Part shown: piece after piece, positions 6,567-14,228 of the stretch
How the letters are laid out: each line of letters starts with the position of its first letter
How positions within the stretch are numbered: the stretch's first letter is position 1
From: CAZMRW01 sp964568805
Lineage (GTDB): Bacteria > Pseudomonadota > Gammaproteobacteria > Methylococcales > Methylomonadaceae
NCBI GenBank assembly: GCA_964568805.1
Contig: CAZMRW010000080.1
Coordinates: 1-20,301 of the forward strand
DNA length: 20,301 nt
Reading direction: 5' to 3'
Made by a program: the position numbers and the translations under genes
The notes under the pieces: generated by a model
What the model was told of the DNA's origin: nothing
The model's database searches: none
What the model saw: only the letters and a program-made list of their open reading frames with translations

Positions 6567-8156
6567 ATGATGAGCAATTACTCCTTGTCCGGCGTGACGC
6601 CGGTGTTTTTTCTGCAAACCTTTATACTGGAACTGATGCATGCCAACGAACAACTGGGGCAGAAGCACTGTGAACAGTTAATCGAACATATTGCCAGAAC
6701 TGCCGGCTGCTTTTTTGAGGAAACCTATCGGGAAGAGACCCATCAAAGCGAAGCCCTCGATACAGAAAGCTACACCGAACTGATTCTCGGCCTCAAGAAC
6801 AGTATCGGCGGAAAATTTTCGCTGGCATCCAGCAATCAGGATTGCGTCACGGTGACCAATTCCTGTTGTCCATTCGGCGATCAGGTCACCCAATTTCCCG
6901 AATTATGCAGAATGACCTCCAGCGTCTTCGGCGGTATCGCAGCCCGGAATTTCGGCTATGCCAAGGTGGAAATCAAAAAAAGCATTGCTCGTCATGACGG
7001 AGGTTGCGAAGTGTGCGTATACACCAATCCGGATGCGGCCAATGGGCGCCCGGGAATGGAATACACGGATACGACGCCGGTCCGGCAAATGCTGGATATC
7101 AATGAACTGCATACCCGTATTGAAGAGAGTATGCGGCAGATTTGGCGCAAGCAGTCCAAGCCGGAGGCAAAAAAACATCAGCCGCCGGCGATTATCGCCA
7201 AATCTCCGATCATGCAGAAAATATTGCAATCCGTGGAAGTGATCGCGCCGACGACAGCGACGGTTTTGATTCAGGGACAAACCGGGGTCGGCAAGGAATT
7301 GATCGCCAAAGCCATCCATGCGATGAGTGACCGTTGCCAGAAACCGTTCATCCCGGTCAACTGCGGCGCCATTCCGGAAAGCCTGATCGAAAGCGTCCTA
7401 TTCGGGCATGAGAAGGGGGCCTTTACCGGCGCCATCGAAGTCCATCAGGGCTATTTTGAACGGGCCGAAGGCGGCACTCTGTTTCTGGATGAAGTCGATT
7501 CCTTGTCGCCGGCCGCGCAAACCCGTTTGCTGCGCGTGCTTCAGGAAGGCGAACTGGAGCGGGTCGGCGGCAAGCAAATTTTACCAGTCGACCTTAGAAT
7601 CATTTCCGCGACCAATAATGACCTCGAGGAACTGGTCAAACAGGGTGGGTTCCGTAACGACTTATATTATCGGATAAACGTCGTCCGCCTGCGCGTACCG
7701 CCGTTGTCCGAACGGCCCGAGGATTTGCCTTATCTGGTGCAATTGATCGTGCAGCGGTTGAGCAAGAAATATAATAAGGCAGTGGAGTCGGTCAGCCGCG
7801 ACGTCATGCGGAAAATCCGAGCATATCCCTGGCCGGGCAATGTCCGCGAACTGGAAAACGTGCTCGAACGCAGCATTTTATTTGCGAACGGCAGGGAAAT
7901 GACCGAACTGGATCTGGAGCTCTCCGAGACCCGCGTCGTTGACGACTGGAAACACATCAAGGAGCGCGCGGCGGCAAAAATTGAACGGTCGTATCTTGAA
8001 GCCGCTTTAAAAGAGTCTCAGGGCGATGTCAAAAAAGTAGCTCTATCAATGGGGCTAACCACGCGCGCGGTCTATGGCAAATTGCAAAAATACGATATCC
8101 GTTTGGCCGAGTACAAGATGCTAACCGGCGCTGCATTGAAAACAACTGGCGGCTAG
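6567..8156 (+). CDS. Sigma-54-dependent transcriptional activator with Cys-rich N-terminal sensor domain
   Basis: A 529-residue bacterial enhancer-binding protein. The N-terminal ~200 residues carry cysteines at 35, 48, 93, 100, 101, 114, 147 and 150 in the pattern NSCCPFGD, PELC and CEVC. This resembles the V4R/MetOD1-like 'CPF...LC' ligand or redox domains, and could bind a metal or Fe-S cluster (inference). The AAA+ domain has Walker A GQTGVGKE (237-244), the sigma-54 contact loop GAFTGA (284-289) and Walker B LFLDE (D308, E309). A Fis-type HTH is at about 487-508. There is no response-regulator receiver, so the signal is probably sensed directly. The start at 6567 has a weak ribosome binding site; ATG at 6636 is an alternative. 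It is divergent from the DUF938 gene and separated from it by tandem palindromes and a sigma-54 promoter. Confidence 0.92.
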   Translation: MMSNYSLSGVTPVFFLQTFILELMHANEQLGQKHCEQLIEHIARTAGCFFEETYREETHQSEALDTESYTELILGLKNSIGGKFSLASSNQDCVTVTNSCCPFGDQVTQFPELCRMTSSVFGGIAARNFGYAKVEIKKSIARHDGGCEVCVYTNPDAANGRPGMEYTDTTPVRQMLDINELHTRIEESMRQIWRKQSKPEAKKHQPPAIIAKSPIMQKILQSVEVIAPTTATVLIQGQTGVGKELIAKAIHAMSDRCQKPFIPVNCGAIPESLIESVLFGHEKGAFTGAIEVHQGYFERAEGGTLFLDEVDSLSPAAQTRLLRVLQEGELERVGGKQILPVDLRIISATNNDLEELVKQGGFRNDLYYRINVVRLRVPPLSERPEDLPYLVQLIVQRLSKKYNKAVESVSRDVMRKIRAYPWPGNVRELENVLERSILFANGREMTELDLELSETRVVDDWKHIKERAAAKIERSYLEAALKESQGDVKKVALSMGLTTRAVYGKLQKYDIRLAEYKMLTGAALKTTGG

Positions 8157-8164
8157 TTGTCGGC

Positions 8165-8545
8165 CTATTTCTTCTCCAGCAGATTTTTCAGGTTCGCAAA
8201 AGGATTATGGGTTGCCGTCGGTGTACTTGTTTTAGTCGATACGGAACTGCCATACCGCATTTCTTCATAACGCGAATGTTCGTTATCATGACAGTAAAGG
8301 CATAAAAGTTCCCAGTTGCTGCCATCGGAAGGGTTGTTGTCGTGGTTGTGGTCTTTATGGTGCACCGTTAATTCGCTCAGATTTTTATGATCAAATTCTC
8401 GTGCACAGCGTCCGCAAACCCACGGATACAGTTTTAGCGCCTGACCGCGGTAGGACTGTTCTCTGAGTTCCTGATTGCGCCGCGCTTCGGTCACAATTTT
8501 GTTTTGTCTGTCTTTGTTCTGTAGCTGAGTATTTTTTAATGTCAT
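8165..8545 (-). CDS. yajD: YajD family HNH nuclease
   Basis: About 126 residues. The HNH/zinc signature is complete: CGRCAREF, then TVHHKDHNHDNN, SNWELLCLYCHDNEH, with the two CxxC pairs and the HH...N...H catalytic elements. Length and layout match E. coli YajD, a small HNH protein of unknown physiological role. The start at 8545 is favoured by GAGG at 8552-8555, six bases upstream; ATG 8548 and GTG 8557 are in frame. It converges with the sigma-54 activator with only 8 bp between. An ACAACT/AGTTGT inverted repeat (8142-8147, 8155-8160) spans that junction. Confidence 0.9.
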   Translation of the reverse strand: MTLKNTQLQNKDRQNKIVTEARRNQELREQSYRGQALKLYPWVCGRCAREFDHKNLSELTVHHKDHNHDNNPSDGSNWELLCLYCHDNEHSRYEEMRYGSSVSTKTSTPTATHNPFANLKNLLEKK

Positions 8546-8627
8546 CATATACCTCACACATCGCTGATGGATGGATCGATAACCTCCCGGTTATCTGTGC
8601 GTCGACTTTACTGCTGTCTTGCTCCCG

Positions 8628-9167
8628 TCAAAACAGCTCCAATGCCAGCATGATGGCGTCTTCACGGCCATGTTCTGCCGGATAATAGCCTTTTCTGATG
8701 CCGATTTCATTGAAACCTATTTTTTTATAAAGAGAAATCGCGACGGTATTGGTTGGCCTGACTTCGAGAAAAATGGTCTCGGCTTTACCCCGTGCGTGAT
8801 CGATCAGATGTTCCAGCATTTTTCGGCCTATGCCTTGTTTTTGCTCCGAGGGATCGACACTGATATTCAATATATGCGCCTCGCCGACGGCCATGGAAAA
8901 GATGCAATAGCCTAAAATTCTGTCCATCTCCTCGCAAACCCGGAGGTCGTAATTTGCGTTAAAGCAGTCCCTGAAAATATCTTCGCCCCACGGGAACTGA
9001 TAATTTTGATTTTCAATTCGCAACACTTCCGGTAAATCAGAAGTAGACATCCGGCGTATCCGCAGAAGATCATTTCTTGATACCGAGTCCGGGAAGACCC
9101 TGGCATAAAAATCCCTATCGGCATCATACATGACCAAATTTTTTATCTTTTCCAGTAACCCTTGCAT
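8628..9167 (-). CDS. rimI: Ribosomal protein bS18 N-alanine acetyltransferase RimI, with N-terminal extension
   Basis: A GNAT acetyltransferase. The RimI core begins at IRRMSTSDLPEVLRIE, has QFPWGEDIF, the acetyl-CoA loop QKQGIG, and FLEVRPTNTVAISLYKKIGFNEIGIRKGYYP, followed by EDAIMLALEL at the end. RimI acetylates the N-terminal Ala of ribosomal protein S18. There are about 35 residues in front of the usual start (LLEKIKNLVMYDADRDFYARVFPDS). The ATG at 9167 is preceded by AAGG with six-base spacing and lies just after the UDG stop, so the extension is probably translated; a TTG at 9173 is less likely. It is coupled to the upstream UDG gene, an arrangement common in gammaproteobacteria, where holD, rimI and related genes cluster. 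Confidence 0.88.
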   Translation of the reverse strand: MQGLLEKIKNLVMYDADRDFYARVFPDSVSRNDLLRIRRMSTSDLPEVLRIENQNYQFPWGEDIFRDCFNANYDLRVCEEMDRILGYCIFSMAVGEAHILNISVDPSEQKQGIGRKMLEHLIDHARGKAETIFLEVRPTNTVAISLYKKIGFNEIGIRKGYYPAEHGREDAIMLALELF

Positions 9168-9169
9168 GA

Positions 9170-9901
9170 TCAACCTTTTATATTCTGATAAGCGCGCATT
9201 GCAAATTGTAAATCCAGCCAGGCTTTTTTCTTGTCCGCTAATGAGCGTAACAGATAAGCCGGGTGATAGACTACAACAACCGGCGTCTCATTAAAAGTAT
9301 GAATTTTATTTCTAAGTTTGGACAAGGGTTCGTCGGTATTCAGCAAGGTTTGCGCCGCTATGCGCCCGACCGCCAGGATGATTTTGGGACGAATCAGCGC
9401 CAGCTGCCGCTGCAGGTAGTCTCTGCAACTGGCCGCTTCATCCGGCCTGGGATCCCGGTTGCCTGGCGGTCTGCATTTCAGGATATTGGCGATATAAACC
9501 TGGTCTCTGGTCAGGCCGATTGCCCTTAACATTTCCGTCAACAGCAATCCGGCACTGCCGACAAAGGGTTGCCCTTGCAGGTCTTCCTGTTGCCCGGGCG
9601 CTTCGCCGATCAGCAGCCAGTCGGCGTGCCTGTTTCCCGAGCCGAAAACGGTTTGTGTGCGGGTTTCGCATAATGAACATTTTCTGCATTTTGACACCTC
9701 AGCCTGCAGGTGTTCCCATTGCTCCGATTCGGATAAGGATTGCATCGGTTGTTGTTCGCCGGGCTTTACATCCCCGCCAGTGTCATCCTCGTTTTCTGCA
9801 GCCGTTAACGCCTGCATGCCTGCTGCCGGTTTTCTGGATACCCAGACATCAATGCCCATCGCTTCGAGATAGTGCAGGCGTTTCGCGTTATCCATCATCA
9901 T
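9170..9901 (-). CDS. Type-4 (Fe-S) uracil-DNA glycosylase
   Basis: A 243-residue family 4 UDG that removes uracil from DNA in base excision repair. Four cysteines for the 4Fe-4S cluster are in place: C72 and C75 (CRKC), C143 (NILKCRPPGNR) and C159 (EAASC). Motif A is GEAPGQQED (99-107) and the C-terminal active-site motif is HPAYLLR (213-219). Residues 1-65 (LHYLEAMGIDVWVSR and a low-complexity linker) are additional to the minimal enzyme and resemble the N-terminal part of HolD-like or gammaproteobacterial long UDGs. Three Met codons open the frame. The stop overlaps the start region of rimI, so the two are likely one transcript. Confidence 0.92.
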   Translation of the reverse strand: MMMDNAKRLHYLEAMGIDVWVSRKPAAGMQALTAAENEDDTGGDVKPGEQQPMQSLSESEQWEHLQAEVSKCRKCSLCETRTQTVFGSGNRHADWLLIGEAPGQQEDLQGQPFVGSAGLLLTEMLRAIGLTRDQVYIANILKCRPPGNRDPRPDEAASCRDYLQRQLALIRPKIILAVGRIAAQTLLNTDEPLSKLRNKIHTFNETPVVVVYHPAYLLRSLADKKKAWLDLQFAMRAYQNIKG

Positions 9902-9909
9902 GTTTAAAA

Positions 9910-10084
9910 GGTTCAGGGTTCAGGGTGCAAGGGAATTGCCGGAAACCTAAGACGGCATGTTTCACACTCATCCCGATGTGCCGGATAGAACGGTCAACCC
10001 TCGCTTCGTTCTCCCTGACGCTATGACGGCGAAAATAAGACATCATGGTGTTAATATTTAGCCTTGAACCTTGCAACTTGAACC
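9910..10084. repeat. Possible MITE-like intergenic repeat between leuA and UDG
   Basis: The gap 9902-10092 is framed by GGTTCA-rich sequence: 9910-9932 (ggttcagggttcagggtg and on) and 10062-10084, whose complement is also built of GGTTCA and GCAAGG units. They are imperfect inverted repeats. Between them are short inverted pairs such as CGGCA/TGCCG (9953-9983) and AGAACG/CGTTCT (9987-10012). No ORF in the gap looks real. Confidence 0.4.
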
Positions 10085-10092
10085 TGCTCTTT

Positions 10093-11637
10093 TCAAACAT
10101 CCCCTTTTTGCGGATGTCGACGCTGATCGGGGCTTTGCAGCTTATTGACCGCGTTAATATAAGCTTTGGCCGAAGCGATGACAATATCGGTATCCGCTCC
10201 CAATCCGTTCACTATTCTGCCGGCTTTTTCAAGACGGACGGTGACTTCGCCCTGAGCATCGGTGCCGTTGGTGATATTGTTGACCGAATAGAGCTCCAGA
10301 ATGGCATTGGACAGCACCAGACGCTCGATGGCTTTCAGACTGGCGTCGACGGCGCCGCCGCCATCGGAAGATCCGGTTACTTCTTTATTGTCGATTCGCA
10401 AGGTGACTTTGGCATTTGGCACTTCTCCCGTCTCCGAACAGACTTTCAGGGAGATCAACTTGACATATTCATCTTCCGATTCAAAACCGGCTTCCGAAAT
10501 CAACGCCTGCAAATCCTCATCGAAGATTTCGTGTTTTTTATCGGCCAGTTGCTTGAAGCGGGAAAAAACATCATTGAGCTCTTCCTCCGAGGTAAATTCA
10601 ATACCCAATTCGGTCATGCGGCTTTTAAAGGCATTTCTGCCGGAATGCTTGCCCAGTACCATCCTGTTTGCCGACCAGCCGACATCTTCGGCTCGCATGA
10701 TTTCATAAGTTTCCCTGCTTTTCAGTATGCCGTCCTGGTGAATGCCGGCTTCATGCGCGAAGGCATTGGCGCCGACGATGGCTTTATTAGGCTGCACAGG
10801 AAAGCCCGTAATAGATGAGACCAGTTTGGAACAGGTCAAGATTTCACGAGAATCGATACCGGTATCGCAGGTAAATACATCCTGTCGGGTGCGGACGGCC
10901 ATGACCACTTCTTCCAGGGAAGCGTTTCCTGCACGTTCGCCCAGGCCGTTGATGGTGCATTCAACCTGGCGGGCGCCATTCATTACCGCTGCCAATGAAT
11001 TGGCAACCGCCAGGCCCAGATCATTATGGCAATGAACTGAAAAAATCGCCTTATCCGAATTGGGTATGCGCTGGATCAGGTTGGCGATGGTGGCGCCGAA
11101 CTGCTGAGGGATGCTATAGCCGACGGTATCGGGTATGTTCAGTGTGGAGGCGCCGGCGTCGATCACCGCCTCGAGTATCCGGCACAAAAAGTCTTCATCG
11201 GAGCGTCCGGCATCTTCAGGGGAAAATTCGACATCATCGGTATACTGGCGCGCGCGTTTAACCGCTTTGACTGCATATTCAATCACTTGCTCCGGCTGCA
11301 TATGCAGTTTCATCTGCATGTGAATGGGCGAGGTTGCAATAAATGTGTGTATGCGCGAGCGATTGGCACCCTTCAGCGCCAAGCCGGCGCGATCGATATC
11401 CTTCTCCAGGGCTCTGGCCAAACCGCAAACGGTGCTGTCCTTGATGACATTGGCGACGGCCTGTACGGATTCGAAATCGCCAGGGCTTGCGGCAGGGAAG
11501 CCGGCTTCGATCACATCGACTTTCAAACGTTCAAGCGCCTTGCCGATTCTGATTTTTTCGTCGCGTGTCATTGATGCGCCCGGACTTTGCTCGCCGTCAC
11601 GCATGGTCGTATCAAATATAATTAATCTGTCTTTCAT
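10093..11637 (-). CDS. leuA: 2-isopropylmalate synthase
   Basis: A 514-residue LeuA. It condenses acetyl-CoA with 2-oxoisovalerate, the first committed step of leucine synthesis, in the cytosol. The catalytic HMGL-like TIM barrel shows DTTMRDGEQSPGASMT near the N-terminus, the metal ligands HCHND, and NGLGERAGNASLEEV. The C-terminal part (SLKVCSETGEVPNAKVTL to INAVNKLQ) is the LeuA dimer/allosteric domain for leucine feedback. The start at 11637 is chosen over 11649 because GGAG lies six bases upstream and family members begin MKDRLIIFDTTMRDGEQ. No leuB/leuCD follows. A dedicated promoter, leader ORF and hairpins upstream suggest leucine-responsive control. Confidence 0.97.
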   Translation of the reverse strand: MKDRLIIFDTTMRDGEQSPGASMTRDEKIRIGKALERLKVDVIEAGFPAASPGDFESVQAVANVIKDSTVCGLARALEKDIDRAGLALKGANRSRIHTFIATSPIHMQMKLHMQPEQVIEYAVKAVKRARQYTDDVEFSPEDAGRSDEDFLCRILEAVIDAGASTLNIPDTVGYSIPQQFGATIANLIQRIPNSDKAIFSVHCHNDLGLAVANSLAAVMNGARQVECTINGLGERAGNASLEEVVMAVRTRQDVFTCDTGIDSREILTCSKLVSSITGFPVQPNKAIVGANAFAHEAGIHQDGILKSRETYEIMRAEDVGWSANRMVLGKHSGRNAFKSRMTELGIEFTSEEELNDVFSRFKQLADKKHEIFDEDLQALISEAGFESEDEYVKLISLKVCSETGEVPNAKVTLRIDNKEVTGSSDGGGAVDASLKAIERLVLSNAILELYSVNNITNGTDAQGEVTVRLEKAGRIVNGLGADTDIVIASAKAYINAVNKLQSPDQRRHPQKGDV

Positions 11638-11643
11638 AAAAAA

Positions 11644-11657
11644 CTCCATTCATGGAG
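11644..11657 (-). promoter_or_regulatory. Hairpin sequestering the leuA ribosome binding site, followed by T6
   Basis: On the minus strand CTCCA-TGAA-TGGAG can fold as a 5-bp stem with a 4-base loop, and is followed by TTTTTT and then the leuA ATG. The GGAG in the 3' arm is the only good ribosome binding site for leuA. It could act as a weak terminator or as a translational block. A second perfect hairpin, ATCAACG/CGTTGAT, lies just upstream at 11662-11679. Confidence 0.5.
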
Positions 11658-11714
11658 AACGATCAACGCGTGCGTTGATACAGGGTAATAAGTGGATATT
11701 GATTTGATTAGGAA

Positions 11715-11747
11715 AAGATTGTCGCCCCTTAGGGCAGCAGGAATCTT
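11715..11747 (-). terminator. Candidate attenuator hairpin in the leuA leader
   Basis: Minus-strand outer stem AAGATT/AATCTT (11747-11742 with 11720-11715) and inner stem GCCC/GGGC (11735-11732 with 11727-11724) around loop TAAG. A short T-run (four T) follows. The stop codon of the leader ORF lies in the loop and its two consecutive Leu codons lie in the 5' side. The T-run is short, so termination would be weak. Confidence 0.4.
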
Positions 11748-11839
11748 AAAGGCAGAGTTGACCAGGCAAACGATGCCGCAACCAGAGGCGACTGGCCGGC
11801 AATGTGGATAGATGACTGCATAATGAATCGCATTGACAT
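11729..11839 (-). CDS. Possible leuA leader peptide
   Basis: A 36-codon ORF between the leuA promoter and leuA. Its second half is rich in leucine (positions 19, 29, 31, 34 and 35, with CTG CTG at 34-35 right before Pro and the stop). The first ATG follows the -10 box by only six bases, so translation would be leaderless, or start at the second or third ATG (11833, 11821). No ribosome binding site is seen. The coupling of Leu codons with the overlapping hairpin is what suggests attenuation. Conservation in relatives would be needed to trust it. Confidence 0.4.
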   Translation of the reverse strand: MSMRFIMQSSIHIAGQSPLVAASFAWSTLPLRFLLP

Positions 11840-11845
11840 GTTACG

Positions 11846-11874
11846 ACTATACGCCAAACCAAAGGCATCCTCAA
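11846..11874 (-). promoter_or_regulatory. Sigma-70 promoter for leuA leader
   Basis: Minus-strand TTGAGG (11874-11869), 17-bp spacer, TATAGT (11851-11846): four and five of six consensus bases. It lies in the pssA-leuA gap, so leuA has its own transcription start about 200 bases upstream of its ATG. Confidence 0.65.
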
Positions 11875-11882
11875 GCATATTT

Positions 11883-12626
11883 TTACGATTTGCGGGCTGT
11901 TAATCTGCGGCGTCTGCGCATGACCAGCGTCACCACAGGTCCCGAAATCGCATAGACCAAAGACAACAAAAACAGCATTGTCTGCGGCTGAGCCATGATA
12001 AACGCAATCGCGAGCATGACGCTGATGGCGACAAAGAAGGTCACTTTGCCTCTCAAATCGATGCCTTTAAAACTGAAATAACGAAAATTGCTCACCATCA
12101 ACAGGCCCGTACTGACCGTCAAAAACAGGGCCGGATATTTTAGTATTTGCACGTCATAGCCGTATTCCACGGAAATCCAGATGAAACCGGCGAGTATGGC
12201 GGCAGCGGCAGGACTGGGTAAGCCCTGAAAGTAGCGCCTGTCGGCCGTTTCAACTTGTGTGTTAAACCGTGCCAATCTCAAGGCGCCGCCAGCCATATGG
12301 ACGAAAGCGGCAAATAAACCCAATTTGCCCAGGCTGGAAAAAGCCCATAAGTACATGACCAATGCCGGAGCTGCGCCAAACGACACCATATCGGAAAGGC
12401 TATCGTACTGGACGCCGAATTCACTCTGGGTATTGGTTAAACGCGCCACTCTGCCATCCAGTCCGTCCAGGATCATGGCGACAAAAATGGCCACGACCGC
12501 CGTTTCGTAACGTCCGCCCATGGCTGAAGTAATCGCATAAAAACCTGAAAACAACGCTCCCGTGGTAAATAAGTTAGGTAATAAATAGATTCCGCGGCGG
12601 CGAATGGAACGTTTTTCAACAGTCAT
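11883..12626 (-). CDS. pssA: CDP-diacylglycerol-serine O-phosphatidyltransferase
   Basis: A 247-residue integral membrane enzyme of the type II PssA family. It makes phosphatidylserine from CDP-diacylglycerol and serine, the precursor of phosphatidylethanolamine. The CDP-alcohol phosphatidyltransferase motif is complete: D54, D57-G58, A61-R62, G71, D75, D79 (DGLDGRVARL...GVQYDSLSD). Several hydrophobic segments follow, and the C-terminus is basic (MRRRRRL). The start is supported by AAGGA about ten bases upstream. The 213-bp gap upstream holds a TATAAT (12796-12791, minus) and a possible 27-codon ORF, but nothing firm. pssA next to leuA is a known arrangement in some methylotrophs and other proteobacteria. 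Confidence 0.95.
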   Translation of the reverse strand: MTVEKRSIRRRGIYLLPNLFTTGALFSGFYAITSAMGGRYETAVVAIFVAMILDGLDGRVARLTNTQSEFGVQYDSLSDMVSFGAAPALVMYLWAFSSLGKLGLFAAFVHMAGGALRLARFNTQVETADRRYFQGLPSPAAAAILAGFIWISVEYGYDVQILKYPALFLTVSTGLLMVSNFRYFSFKGIDLRGKVTFFVAISVMLAIAFIMAQPQTMLFLLSLVYAISGPVVTLVMRRRRRLTARKS

Positions 12627-12839
12627 ACTTTTTTAAATCCTTAGTCTAATTCAGTCATTACATTATCGTGAAAGCAGCAAAGCGCACCTTTTTTCAGACT
12701 TAACCGAGAAAATTAAGGTGAGGGAGATCAAGGCGCCTGGCGCTTTCGTTTTCCAGGGCGATGATTCTAAGCGCCATGGCCATTTGTTGAATTATACAAT
12801 GAGCCTGCAAGCCATAACCAGGCGAATTAGCCACAGTGA

Positions 12840-14228
12840 CTATTTCTTTTGCAAGGTTGTGCCGGCTGGTTTGAAGGTGTGCAAGTCAACGGTTTGCTTG
12901 TAGGTATCGGTGGCGCAGCCCCACAGCAGCGCCTGATCCTGATTAAAACGTTTCCCCAATTGCCAGGCTATTTCAGCGCGGGCCAATTCAACACCAAGAT
13001 AAAAAGCGTGCCCGCCATCGGTTTCAACCGCCAACTTCGGAAATAATTCGTACGGGTCAACGGCGCTGTGAAAACCGTCCCGGTTGAATATATGCAGGCC
13101 TTCGGAACTGATTTGAATACGGTAGCTGGGGTCTTTGATTTGCGCTGCCAGGTCCCGGATTTCATCCAGTTGGTATGGAAACGGCGACGTCTCATGAAGC
13201 GCCATTAAGCCCGGGTCGATATGTTTGGGCAGGGTGTTCTGTTCTTTTGCGGCAAACATGATGCGACGGGCCAGATCGGCTTCCCTGATGGCCCGGCAGG
13301 CATGACGGCTGACTTCTGTCGCCAGAATATTATTGATATTGAGCTCGGAACAGACACCGATGAGCAGGGCATTCATGCCCGCGGTATCGGCATGAGTCAG
13401 TTCGGTAATATTCCCTACACCCATCATGATGTCAATGTCCGGATACTTCTTCCTGACCTCATGATAACGCACCAATGAGTCAGTAAAGCCGAAGTGCAGA
13501 GGATCAAGGATGGGGTCCACGATAAAGGCACGGTTTTTAGCCTGCATGGATTTGATGGCTCTGTCCAGTGAAGCCAGGTCTTCATGTTTTTCTGGAATCA
13601 GGATCGGCGTGGACGGCACTTCATCGGCGATCCAAAGACTGCTTTCGTGCAGGCTGAGCAGGTAATCCGCTCCCGCTTTTCCGCCTCTCAGTAAATCCTG
13701 GTTATCCAGCGAATCGATACTGACGATAAAACCTTCCTGTTTTAAAGCGCGTATGGTGTCTTCCATGTGCGGAAAATCGGTACTCGGCAGGCACCCTATG
13801 TCGATAACATCGGCGCCGTTGTTTTTATAGTAAGTGGCGCGTTTAACAGCCTCTTCCACGCTGATATTCGGGGCATCGGTAATTTCGGCAAAGATTTTGA
13901 CGCTGTAGCGGCTGAGGTCGTACTGGTGAGCGGCTTTACCAAAATACATGGGCAGGTCTTTGAGTTCTTCCGGACCTCGTTCAACCGGTAAATTCAGCTT
14001 TGCGGATAATACATCCAGATCGCCGCGGCAACGGCCGGGTATGACAATACGATCGGCGTTAAAGGTATTGGACAATCGTCTGCCGATCATGTCAGCGGTC
14101 ATCAGCGCAGCGACTTTAACGCCGATTTGATGTACGGTGTAGGTGAATTCCGGCTGCATTTTTTCCAAAATACTGTGCAGCTGTTTTTCCGCCAGTTTTC
14201 CGGTTAGAAAGAGTATATGTTCGCTCAT
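12840..14228 (-). CDS. Dihydropteroate synthase-like protein with N-terminal DUF6513 domain (methanopterin-type)
   Basis: About 462 residues. Residues 1-140 form an N-terminal domain (HILFLTGKLAEKQL, IVIPGRCRGDLDVL, PEELKDLPMYFGK) known as DUF6513. A pterin-binding DHPS-like TIM barrel follows (GADVIDIGCLPSTDFP, FIVSIDSLDNQDLL, AFIVDPILDPLHFGFTD), and a C-terminal tail of about 100 residues. The FolP motifs for sulfonamide-site p-aminobenzoate chemistry (GESTRPG, LLGTSRKRF) are absent; the latter position reads MMGVGNITEL. Proteins of this type occur in tetrahydromethanopterin-using methylotrophs and methanogens and are thought to act in methanopterin synthesis; the exact reaction is not settled. 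ATG 14228 is favoured over TTG 14234. It is divergent from folP. Confidence 0.85.
   Translation of the reverse strand: MSEHILFLTGKLAEKQLHSILEKMQPEFTYTVHQIGVKVAALMTADMIGRRLSNTFNADRIVIPGRCRGDLDVLSAKLNLPVERGPEELKDLPMYFGKAAHQYDLSRYSVKIFAEITDAPNISVEEAVKRATYYKNNGADVIDIGCLPSTDFPHMEDTIRALKQEGFIVSIDSLDNQDLLRGGKAGADYLLSLHESSLWIADEVPSTPILIPEKHEDLASLDRAIKSMQAKNRAFIVDPILDPLHFGFTDSLVRYHEVRKKYPDIDIMMGVGNITELTHADTAGMNALLIGVCSELNINNILATEVSRHACRAIREADLARRIMFAAKEQNTLPKHIDPGLMALHETSPFPYQLDEIRDLAAQIKDPSYRIQISSEGLHIFNRDGFHSAVDPYELFPKLAVETDGGHAFYLGVELARAEIAWQLGKRFNQDQALLWGCATDTYKQTVDLHTFKPAGTTLQKK

Noticed and set aside
10045..10818. 257-codon plus-strand ORF
   Set aside because: Antisense of leuA, which has all family motifs; the plus-strand product shows no recognisable domain.
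12705..12785. Minus-strand 27-codon ORF behind a TATAAT upstream of pssA, as a possible leader peptide
   Set aside because: No -35 at a proper distance, no terminator-like fold after it and no enrichment of a regulatory codon.
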